From: Chitinibacter sp. FCG-7
GTDB lineage: Bacteria > Pseudomonadota > Gammaproteobacteria > Burkholderiales > Chitinibacteraceae
NCBI RefSeq assembly: GCF_040047665.1
Contig: NZ_CP157355.1
Span: 2,108,001 to 2,172,000, forward strand
Reading direction: 5' to 3'
Length of the DNA stretch: 64,000 nt
Shown: piece by piece, positions 57,372-64,000 of the stretch
How the letters are laid out: each line of letters begins with the position of its first letter
How positions within the stretch are numbered: position 1 is the stretch's first letter
Program-made: the position numbers and the translations under genes
Notes under the pieces: model-generated
What the model was told of the DNA's origin: nothing
The model's database searches: none
What the model saw: only the letters and a program-made list of their open reading frames with translations

Positions 57372-58415
57372 ATGGTTCAGCATGTTTCCCGGGTCGTTGT
57401 CAGAATTCAGACTACGCCATTGGCTATTTACGATTGGCTGGCATTTGATGCTCAAGGTGTCCAATGCGCCCATGGGCATGGCCAGCCCTGGCCCGATACG
57501 CAGCAGCTTGATCTGGCGATTCCAGCCGCCTGGCTAACCGCGCACCGGATTACTCTGCCCAAAGTCAGCGACAAACAACGCCAGCAGCTGATCACACAAG
57601 CACTGGAAGATCGCGTGCTTGGTCCTTTGCACGAATATCAATGGCTGGCGAGCGCGCAGCAGCAGGGCGTATCCGAGGTATGGGTACTTGCTACTGCCAG
57701 AATCCAGCAGCTACAGGCTTGGGTGAGCGCTCAGCATCTGGAAGTGCAGCGCTGGATTCCCGAATTTGCGCTGCTGCCAGCGACGGGTGATTGTGTCGCA
57801 CCCGCAGTGCAAGGCTTGATGGCGCGGTGTGCTGGCGAGCTGATCTGGCTGAGTGATGAAAGCGAATTGCTGGCTCTGCCCACCTTACAGGGTTTAAGCC
57901 AACTGAGCTGCGAGCAGTTAAGCGCGCCTCAGCCTGCGACGGTCAGTTTCTATCGGCATAAATCCAAAGGAGTATCGCTGCAAAGCCTATGGATTGATTG
58001 GCGTTGGTGCATATATCTACTAGGGGTATGTTTTGGATTACTGTTGTTGAGCCAGATTTTGCAATGGCGCAGCTTGGCCAATCGCGAAGTGGCTTTGCGC
58101 CAGGAAATTCGCCAAACCTTTGCCAGCCTTTATCCCGGCGTACCGATTGTTGACCCGATGCTGCAATGGCAAAGCTTGCAAAAGCAGGGCGGGCATGTTA
58201 GCGGTGGCGACGCGCTGGATCTCTTGTACCGTGCTGTCGGCCAAATGAGTGGTGAGCTAGGTGCAGAAAGTATTGGTGTGAAAGAGGGCAAAGTGACCGT
58301 GATCTTGCCTGCCGCAGCGGGTAATTCTTTGCTGGCTCAATTGAATGCACAAGGCGCCAAAGTGACGAGCAGCACCTTACCCGATGGACGCATGAATCTG
58401 GAGTTGCAGCCATGA
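57372..58415 (+). CDS. gspL: type II secretion system protein GspL
   Basis: A 347-residue bitopic inner-membrane protein: a cytoplasmic actin-like domain (1-205), one TM helix (about 213-230, WCIYLLGVCFGLLLLSQIL) and a small periplasmic domain. GspL links the GspE ATPase to the inner-membrane platform. Sequence is weakly conserved in the family; the assignment rests on layout, the LPKVSDKQRQQLITQALED segment and the following gspM/gspN-like genes. Confidence 0.83.
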   Translation: MVQHVSRVVVRIQTTPLAIYDWLAFDAQGVQCAHGHGQPWPDTQQLDLAIPAAWLTAHRITLPKVSDKQRQQLITQALEDRVLGPLHEYQWLASAQQQGVSEVWVLATARIQQLQAWVSAQHLEVQRWIPEFALLPATGDCVAPAVQGLMARCAGELIWLSDESELLALPTLQGLSQLSCEQLSAPQPATVSFYRHKSKGVSLQSLWIDWRWCIYLLGVCFGLLLLSQILQWRSLANREVALRQEIRQTFASLYPGVPIVDPMLQWQSLQKQGGHVSGGDALDLLYRAVGQMSGELGAESIGVKEGKVTVILPAAAGNSLLAQLNAQGAKVTSSTLPDGRMNLELQP

Positions 58416-58885
58416 GCCATCCACTGATCGTAAAAGCCCAGAATTACTGGCAAGCGCGCAGCCCGCGCGAGCGCCGCGTATTACAAATCTGGCTGCTGCT
58501 GGTGGCCAGTGCGGCGATTTATTGGGGGCTCTATTCACCGCTGAGCGCTGAAATCACGCGCTTGCAGCGCGCCGTGCCCACGCTGGAAAACCAGCTGATC
58601 ACGATGCGCGGTAGCAAAACCGAGGTCGCGGTATTGCAGCCGAGTGCGGCGCAACAAGACTTACGCACCGCAGCCTTTGCCGCGATCAGCTCCAAGCAGC
58701 TCAGCGCCGATATTCGCTCGATCACCCCGACCCAGCTTGAATTGCGCGCCAGCTTGCCCACGGTGAATGAGGCGCTCAATCTGGCGCACAGTCTGCGCAA
58801 TGAGTTGGCCGCCAAAATTAGCGCAATTCAAATCAAATCAGATGCGCAAGGCACGGCTTTGCTCATCATCCTGGAGCGATCATGA
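58412..58885 (+). CDS. gspM: type II secretion system protein GspM
   Basis: A 157-residue bitopic protein with a short cytoplasmic start, a TM helix (about 25-43) preceded by YWQARSPRERRVLQIW, which is the GspM hallmark, and a periplasmic ferredoxin-like domain. It partners GspL. The ATG overlaps the gspL stop (ATGA) and the end overlaps gspN the same way, so all three are coupled. Confidence 0.87.
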   Translation: MSHPLIVKAQNYWQARSPRERRVLQIWLLLVASAAIYWGLYSPLSAEITRLQRAVPTLENQLITMRGSKTEVAVLQPSAAQQDLRTAAFAAISSKQLSADIRSITPTQLELRASLPTVNEALNLAHSLRNELAAKISAIQIKSDAQGTALLIILERS

Positions 58886-59625
58886 GCCGCTTACGCAAAT
58901 GGAGTCTTGGCCTGTTTATTGTGCTGGCGCTGTTGCTGGTCTTGATCGTGCGCATGCCGGTGGCCATGTTGCAAACCGTGTTACCCAGCTCGGTGTCCTT
59001 GGTGCAAACCAGCGGCACGTTGTGGGATGGTCGCGCCAGCGCCTTGGGGCTGGAAGGCATCGCCATCCAGCAAAACCTGCGCTGGCAATTTGAACCCAAA
59101 GCCATATTGGGTGGCCAGCTGGCCTGGAAACTCAACGGCCAAGCGGCGGGCAGTGAAGCCAATAGTCAGGCGCGTTTGGTGTTAGGGGTACGCGGCGCAG
59201 CGCTGGAAAACGTCGATGTCACGCTACCGCTTGAAGGCATCTTGCGCACCATCCCCAAAATCGCCAGCTGGGGCTTGGGTGGCACAGCACAATTGCGCAG
59301 CACTCGGCTATCCAAACAAGCGGGCGACAGCGCCGAGCTGACTATCGACCCGCTATTTAGCCAGCTGGTGCCCGCCCTGAGCCCACTGACCACGCTGCGC
59401 GCCACTCTGACGATGAACGACGGCGGAGCCAACTGGACGATCAACCCTGCAGGCGCCAGCGCCATCACGGTCAACGGCCAAGGCGCACTGCAATGGCAGG
59501 CTGGTGGGCGCGTGGGCTCACAAGGCGAAATCAATCTGCAGCCGGATGACAAAGTCAAACAGCAGCTTGCACCTTTGCTAATACAAATACCTGCGACTGC
59601 GAATGGGTATCAGCTGAAATTCTGA
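58882..59625 (+). CDS. gspN: type II secretion system protein GspN
   Basis: A 247-residue protein with an N-terminal TM helix (LGLFIVLALLLVLIVRMP) and a periplasmic beta-rich domain. The segment VSLVQTSGTLWDGRAS is typical of GspN. Not all type II systems have it; its role is accessory. It closes the gspL-M-N cluster; the remaining gsp genes are not in the window. Confidence 0.85.
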   Translation: MSRLRKWSLGLFIVLALLLVLIVRMPVAMLQTVLPSSVSLVQTSGTLWDGRASALGLEGIAIQQNLRWQFEPKAILGGQLAWKLNGQAAGSEANSQARLVLGVRGAALENVDVTLPLEGILRTIPKIASWGLGGTAQLRSTRLSKQAGDSAELTIDPLFSQLVPALSPLTTLRATLTMNDGGANWTINPAGASAITVNGQGALQWQAGGRVGSQGEINLQPDDKVKQQLAPLLIQIPATANGYQLKF

Positions 59626-59741
59626 CCTATTGGGCTGTTCGGCGCTTAAGCAAGATTTGATTTTTATTTACTCATCCTTTCTTTTTGCTTTCTCTGTGTG
59701 CGGCTTGTGCTACGCTCCCTCCTTTCAAAAAGGAGGTTTTC

Positions 59742-61574
59742 ATGTCGTTCAGACATTGTTCTGCCTGGGTGCTGTCCCTGTCTCTGGTGGCATGTGGCGG
59801 CGGTGGTGCAGATACACCAATGCCAAGCCCGACTGCAGTGCCACAGTCGCCACAATCGGTTTCCGGGCTTGCAGCCTATGGCATGGCGCTGGCTCATGCG
59901 CAGATCATCATGAAAGATCGCCATGGCAATGTGTTGACGACACAGGCCGATGCCAAAGGGCAATGGTCGATTGCCGACGTCAGCAGTTTGACTGCGCCAA
60001 TGGTGATTCAGGCCAAGGGGACGGTGGGTGGTGTGGGGCATACATTCTACAGTGTGCCTATTGGGCCAGTTGGTCCCACTTCAACGGCCAATATTAACCC
60101 GCTTACGACCGCGCTGCTGGCGCAGGCTGCGGGTATTTCTCCCGATGTGATCTTTGCCGATCCGGGCAGGCTGGCGTCACTTGACTCGGCTAAGCTGCAA
60201 GCGGCACAGCAAAAGCTACGGTTGGCGCTGGCTGGTTACCTCTCGGCTTTGGGGATCGAAGCCAAACGGCTAGACTTTATTGCGACAGCATTTACTGCAG
60301 ATCATCAGGGGCTGGATAAACTGATGGATCTGGTCAAGGTTCATGCTATTTCTGTTGGCGAGCAGATGGCCATCACCGTTGACGACACCACGACTGACAC
60401 TTCGGTACAGATTGTGCCGAATGAAATGCCAAAAGAGCTTGCCAGACCCGATCCCGCCACGCTGGCGCTTGATCTGGCCGCGATACCTTCAAGATTGTTG
60501 CAGTGGAATCAGTTGTTGAAAACCAAGGCCGGTGTTGATTCCGCAGCATTTGCCGCATTTTGGGATGAGGCGTATCTGGATACGGCCGGCTCCAGCGCTG
60601 ATGAAATTACGAAACTCAGGAAAGAGTACGAGTTGGATCCAGGACTGGCTTTGCAGGCCTCACTGGTTTCAGTGCTGGGGTGCAAGCTCAAGGTCTGCCA
60701 GGTATTACTGTCACTGACAGATGCTAAAGGTGTGTCACGACTCAGTGAAAAAACCTATCTGAAGCAGGGGGCCGATGGCCAATGGCGGTTTTTTGGTGAC
60801 CAGGGCCGATATGGTCCAGATTTTGCAGCCGGATTTTTCTCGCTGGCCGAGAAAAGGCAATCTCTCTATCGCTCAGGTGCGCCAGCCGCTGACTATCAGC
60901 AGCTGATCCAGCTGTTTGTACGGCACCCGTTTCGCGACAGCATAGGCTGCGCGCGTTTTTATGCCAAAGGTAAGGCTGATTCTGGCTGGAAAAAATACTA
61001 TGAGATGAACGCTTCTGCGACGAATCCGGTGATGACGAGGCGCTGGTATAACCCGTCGGATGAAATCATTAATGAGCTGAATGCCAAAATTGATGCGGGT
61101 GGGGCTTTATACCGTGTTGAAACTTTTGCCAACGCTGATTGCACAGGGACAAGCCGTTACTACGATCAAAGCTTGACCCAGCGTTTTTATTCGGAGGCCG
61201 GGCTGGTCAATATTGCATTCCCTGATGCCATCGGATTAGGGGAAAATAAAGTCCGTTTTAATGCACAAGGAATCAACTACTTGCGCGTCACGATTGAAAG
61301 CTTGAAGAACAAGACGACGCTAGCCGATGTGGAATGGAAAGGGGAGGCGATCAAAGCGCTGGGTGGCGAGGTCTCGGTAGCCAAAGTTCAGGCAAGCCTG
61401 AATGGCAGCAGCGCAGACTGGAGCGATGCGGTGATTACTCGCTGGTATGCCGAAGCAGATCATCACATCAGCACTGCTTATACCTGGAGCAATTCCTGCA
61501 GTTATCTGGGCGTGTCTCTCAGTGCGCTCAATTCCTGCTTGCGCAGCCAAACGCTGGCTCAAACCGCTTGGTAA
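59742..61574 (+). CDS. large lipoprotein, paralogue of the one at 63234
   Basis: A 610-residue exported protein with a lipobox LVAC (Cys18) followed by a Gly-rich linker (CGGGG). Residues about 38-125 look like a carboxypeptidase-regulatory-type beta domain (AQIIMKDRHGNVLTTQADAKGQW). The middle part is helical and the C-terminal half (about 330-610) is unrecognised, with several Cys. A perfect AAGGAGG precedes the ATG. It follows gspN by 116 bases and shares its N-terminal plan with the gene at 63234. Secretion by the type II system is possible but not shown. Confidence 0.8.
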   Translation: MSFRHCSAWVLSLSLVACGGGGADTPMPSPTAVPQSPQSVSGLAAYGMALAHAQIIMKDRHGNVLTTQADAKGQWSIADVSSLTAPMVIQAKGTVGGVGHTFYSVPIGPVGPTSTANINPLTTALLAQAAGISPDVIFADPGRLASLDSAKLQAAQQKLRLALAGYLSALGIEAKRLDFIATAFTADHQGLDKLMDLVKVHAISVGEQMAITVDDTTTDTSVQIVPNEMPKELARPDPATLALDLAAIPSRLLQWNQLLKTKAGVDSAAFAAFWDEAYLDTAGSSADEITKLRKEYELDPGLALQASLVSVLGCKLKVCQVLLSLTDAKGVSRLSEKTYLKQGADGQWRFFGDQGRYGPDFAAGFFSLAEKRQSLYRSGAPAADYQQLIQLFVRHPFRDSIGCARFYAKGKADSGWKKYYEMNASATNPVMTRRWYNPSDEIINELNAKIDAGGALYRVETFANADCTGTSRYYDQSLTQRFYSEAGLVNIAFPDAIGLGENKVRFNAQGINYLRVTIESLKNKTTLADVEWKGEAIKALGGEVSVAKVQASLNGSSADWSDAVITRWYAEADHHISTAYTWSNSCSYLGVSLSALNSCLRSQTLAQTAW

Positions 61575-62054
61575 ATTGGGAGTATGTTGGTGCCGTTTTT
61601 AACGGTGCAAGTCATAAAGAGTTCGCGCAGCCCGATAGAGCGAAGTGACAGTGATTGTAGGAAAAACCGCCAGATCATGCTGGCGGTTTTTTTTGTATCT
61701 GCGACATTCAAGCAAACGCTCTATTGGCAATGCGCCGCAGCACTCACTGGGCTTAGGAAGGCCATTGATCCCAGAGATGAATTTGCCACGGCTGCATGCT
61801 GCGCAATCTGGCACTGCTTGATTTGCACTTGATGATGCTGCAAGTCGGAGTATACATGGCATGGTATATGGCTATGGGTGTTGTATTTATTGTCCTGTAT
61901 GAAAATACCCTTTAAAGGGTGCAATCTCCTCAATACGTGCTGATCCGAGCTTCACTGATGGCGCAACAAAAGCACGTCCGCCGTCGTGGATTGCGACTGT
62001 AAAACATCGCGCCGAAAGCGCTAAACACGATGGGCATGAAAGAAGGCGCATCGC
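61575..62054. other. 480-base gap between the lipoprotein and deacetylase genes
   Basis: It contains a strong terminator (61662-61694) and otherwise no convincing gene. Short frames in both strands lack ribosome-binding sites and recognisable sequence. An A/T-rich stretch with TATAC and GGTATAT words at 61850-61875 shows no clear structure. Confidence 0.5.
61662..61694 (+). terminator. rho-independent terminator of the lipoprotein gene
   Basis: AAAAACCGCCAG (61662-61673) pairs with CTGGCGGTTTTT (61680-61691) around ATCATG, followed by further T. Confidence 0.9.
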
Positions 62055-63023
62055 CTATTTAAGGCAGTGCCTAGCCGGGTTCTGATTCAGTTGCTCCTGC
62101 AGTTTCTGCAATGGGGTATAGGTCATCGGCTTGATGCCACGCTCTTTGATTGTTTGGTGTAGCACCGGGTCTTGCCATGCTGCATAGTCGGTCAGGCGCA
62201 AGGTCAGGTCGGGGATGGCGGCCTGCGCTGATGGGCTGTCTTCCGCTGGATGAATGCCAATGGTGTGTACCCCACGCGGCAATTGCTTGATCAGCTCTAA
62301 ATAACCCTGATACGCGACGCCACGCTGGCGCATGCCGGGGTTGTATTGCATCGAAAAAGTATCAGGCGTGGCAATCGCGTTTTCAGACTGAACCTGCCGA
62401 TGCAGCTGGTACTGCTCTTTGAGCGAACCCTGAAAGGATTGAATCACAATCGGAATGCCCGTTTCTTTGGGCAGACTGGCGTAGATGTTGAGTAACTCGG
62501 GGGTGGCAGGCCAGAACACCATATGGGCATCCAGATGCGTGATTTTCAGGCCGGCGGCTTGCACTTTGGCGATCTGTGCGAGTAGCTCTTTTTTCACTTC
62601 GGCAGGTTTGGCGTGTGCCGCCAGCTCGGCCACCGTGGCCCATAAATTGCCTTGCGGATTGTAGAGCGAGGGCACTTCATCACGCGATAGCACCGCGCCC
62701 CACGGCTGCTTTTCCTGCCATTCATTCGTTAGCGTGAGATGCACACCCACCGCTAGGTTGCGCGCTTTGGCCCATTTGGCTGCTTGCGCAAAATTGGGCG
62801 TCGGCGGCATCAGCGACAGATCCTGAATTTGCCCCGCATCAATTAGCTTGAACGCTGCCTTATCCAGATCGGGATGCATGCCAATGTCGTCGGCATTGAC
62901 GATCAGCGCAGTATCCTGATCACTCAGGCCAATACACCTGGCCAGCGGCGTTGCCAAAGCTGGGGTTGCGGCGATCAATCCACCGATAAATAAGATTGCT
63001 TGTCGTGTGGTTCTTGGCATCAT
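62055..63023 (-). CDS. ChbG/HpnK (YdjC-like) family deacetylase, exported
   Basis: A 322-residue protein with a signal peptide (ILFIGGLIAATPALA). ALIVNADDIGMHPDLDKA is the N-terminal Asp-Asp metal site, and VGVHLTLTNEW and THLDAHMVFWP are the other conserved His-containing motifs. Family members deacetylate chitooligosaccharides or related amides; the secreted form is unusual compared with cytoplasmic ChbG. It lies on the opposite strand between two paralogous lipoprotein genes. Confidence 0.87.
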   Translation of the reverse strand: MMPRTTRQAILFIGGLIAATPALATPLARCIGLSDQDTALIVNADDIGMHPDLDKAAFKLIDAGQIQDLSLMPPTPNFAQAAKWAKARNLAVGVHLTLTNEWQEKQPWGAVLSRDEVPSLYNPQGNLWATVAELAAHAKPAEVKKELLAQIAKVQAAGLKITHLDAHMVFWPATPELLNIYASLPKETGIPIVIQSFQGSLKEQYQLHRQVQSENAIATPDTFSMQYNPGMRQRGVAYQGYLELIKQLPRGVHTIGIHPAEDSPSAQAAIPDLTLRLTDYAAWQDPVLHQTIKERGIKPMTYTPLQKLQEQLNQNPARHCLK

Positions 63024-63233
63024 CGTTCATCCAAAGTGATTGTTATGCCACAGTCGCTAAGCCTGAGCCACCTGTGGCGGAGGTGTATAAATCGCCGCGA
63101 GTTTTGCTGTTGGTAGTTTGCGTTCTTATTTTTTTACTGTCTTATTTCTGCATTTTTAAACAAGTGACCGAGTTTTTGCTGATTCAGTTGTCATGCGTTT
63201 GATACTATAAATGTTTTCGATTGGAGTAAGTTA

Positions 63234-64000
63234 ATGTTGATTGATAAGTATGCTGGACTTTTGTTGTGTTTAAGCTTGGTCGCATGCGGTGGTGGCACAT
63301 CAAGCTCATCGTCTTCTGGTGTTACGGACACAGTGCAAAATAGCGCGAAATCGGTTTCTGGCGTTGCTGCATATGGCATGGCACTCGTCAGCGCAGAGAT
63401 CGTTATTAAAGGCGCTAATGGCAAAACCTTGACAACCACAACCGATGCAAACGGTAAGTGGACGGTGCAGGATGTCAGCAGCCTAACAGCGCCCATGGTG
63501 ATCCGGGCGAAAGGAATAGTTGGCGGCGTAAGCCAGGAGTTATATAGCGTTTTGACGACGCAAGCCGCCGGAGGAGTTACCGCTAACGTCACGCCACTGA
63601 CGACTGCGCTGTTGAGCCAGGCCACAGGCCTCGCCCCAGCGGCTTTATTTGCCGATCCAGTTAAAATCGCCGCAGTAAATCCAGCCAAAGTCGCTGCAGC
63701 TCAAACCAAGTTAGTTGCTGTACTAAGTGACTACATGGCGGCACTTGGCATTGATGTCAGCAAAGTTGATTTGATTGAATCTGCGTTTGAAGCGAATAAC
63801 AAAGGCTTCGATAAGCTGATGGATTTGGTTAAAGTATCATCAAGTGGAATCGGTGATGCGACTGCAATAGTGGTGAAAGATAAAGCGTCTGGTGAAACAG
63901 TTGAGTTTAAAGTTGCAGAGCAAACAAAGAAATTAAGCAAGCCCAATGCAGAAACTGCGGCATTGGATTTGAGCGAAATTCGCACAATATTTGCTGAATA
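63234..64000 (+). CDS. lipoprotein, N-terminal part, paralogue of the 59742 gene (runs off the window)
   Basis: The frame starts at ATG 63234 with GGAG 7 bases upstream and stays open to the last base (255 codons). Lipobox LVAC with Cys18, then CGGGTSSSSSSG. Shared blocks with the 59742 gene are SVSG[L/V]AAYGMAL, DVSSLTAPMVI, NPLTTALL-like and KLMDLVKV, in the same order, so the two are tandem-type paralogues. The C-terminal half is outside the window. Confidence 0.82.
   Translation, partial: MLIDKYAGLLLCLSLVACGGGTSSSSSSGVTDTVQNSAKSVSGVAAYGMALVSAEIVIKGANGKTLTTTTDANGKWTVQDVSSLTAPMVIRAKGIVGGVSQELYSVLTTQAAGGVTANVTPLTTALLSQATGLAPAALFADPVKIAAVNPAKVAAAQTKLVAVLSDYMAALGIDVSKVDLIESAFEANNKGFDKLMDLVKVSSSGIGDATAIVVKDKASGETVEFKVAEQTKKLSKPNAETAALDLSEIRTIFAE

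Overview
The window looks like a chromosomal segment of a Gram-negative betaproteobacterium, most likely of the order Neisseriales (Chitinibacter/Deefgea/Iodobacter-like). That placement is an inference from gene content and order: lpxC, msbA and LPS core genes, metX-metW, a type II secretion gspL-M-N tail, RstA/RstB-like regulators, and the replication-origin neighbourhood mnmE, yidC, yidD, rnpA, rpmH divergent from dnaA, dnaN, gyrB. I see no tRNA, rRNA, CRISPR array or intact insertion sequence.

Layout. 1-7.5 kb: envelope genes (3' end of lpxC, a small membrane protein, rsmE, msbA), then a lipopolysaccharide cluster (WaaE-like glycosyltransferase on the minus strand; a second glycosyltransferase, an O-antigen ligase-like protein and a GT4 enzyme abutting on the plus strand). 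7.5-13.6 kb: metX-metW, an oxidoreductase, a DUF2185/Imm33-like gene beside an AT-rich orphan, a cytosolic-type M14 carboxypeptidase, a hemerythrin and a chagasin-like inhibitor. 13.8-19.7 kb, minus strand: a dienelactone hydrolase, an AT-rich HEPN-like gene, purC, GNAT, alkD-like, purK, a small membrane protein and purE. 19.8-22.8 kb: a predicted small RNA or leader transcript, then a periplasmic binding protein and a frameshifted diguanylate cyclase. 22.9-33.4 kb: the origin-proximal replication, translation and membrane-insertion genes. 33.4-39 kb: an AT-rich accessory island with an OLD-like ATPase/Toprim protein and a Dam-type adenine methylase, a 100-bp MITE-like element, a decayed Fic gene and an intact Fic gene behind 12-bp iterated repeats.

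39.1-50.8 kb: a DHA2 MFS exporter divergent from a LysR regulator, a nucleotidyltransferase-like gene, a complete MacA-MacB-outer membrane factor efflux operon, a HugZ-like protein coupled to an RstA/RstB-type two-component system, and a secreted repeat protein with no acidic residues. 50.8-57.1 kb: a trypsin-like protease, a proA-aroQ-nadD-rsfS operon and cysD/cysN. 57.3-64 kb: gspL-gspM-gspN, then two paralogous lipoproteins with a ChbG/HpnK deacetylase-like gene on the opposite strand between them; the second lipoprotein runs off the end.

The housekeeping blocks are conventional. The best candidate for an undescribed system is the two-gene OLD/Toprim ATPase plus adenine methylase module (33629-36430), which resembles an ATP-dependent nuclease paired with a protective methylase. 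Secondary candidates are the Fic locus with its iterated operator, the predicted transcript at 19847-19946, and the two AT-rich orphan genes with HEPN-like motifs. REP-like GTAGGGTGGGTTA elements recur between genes.
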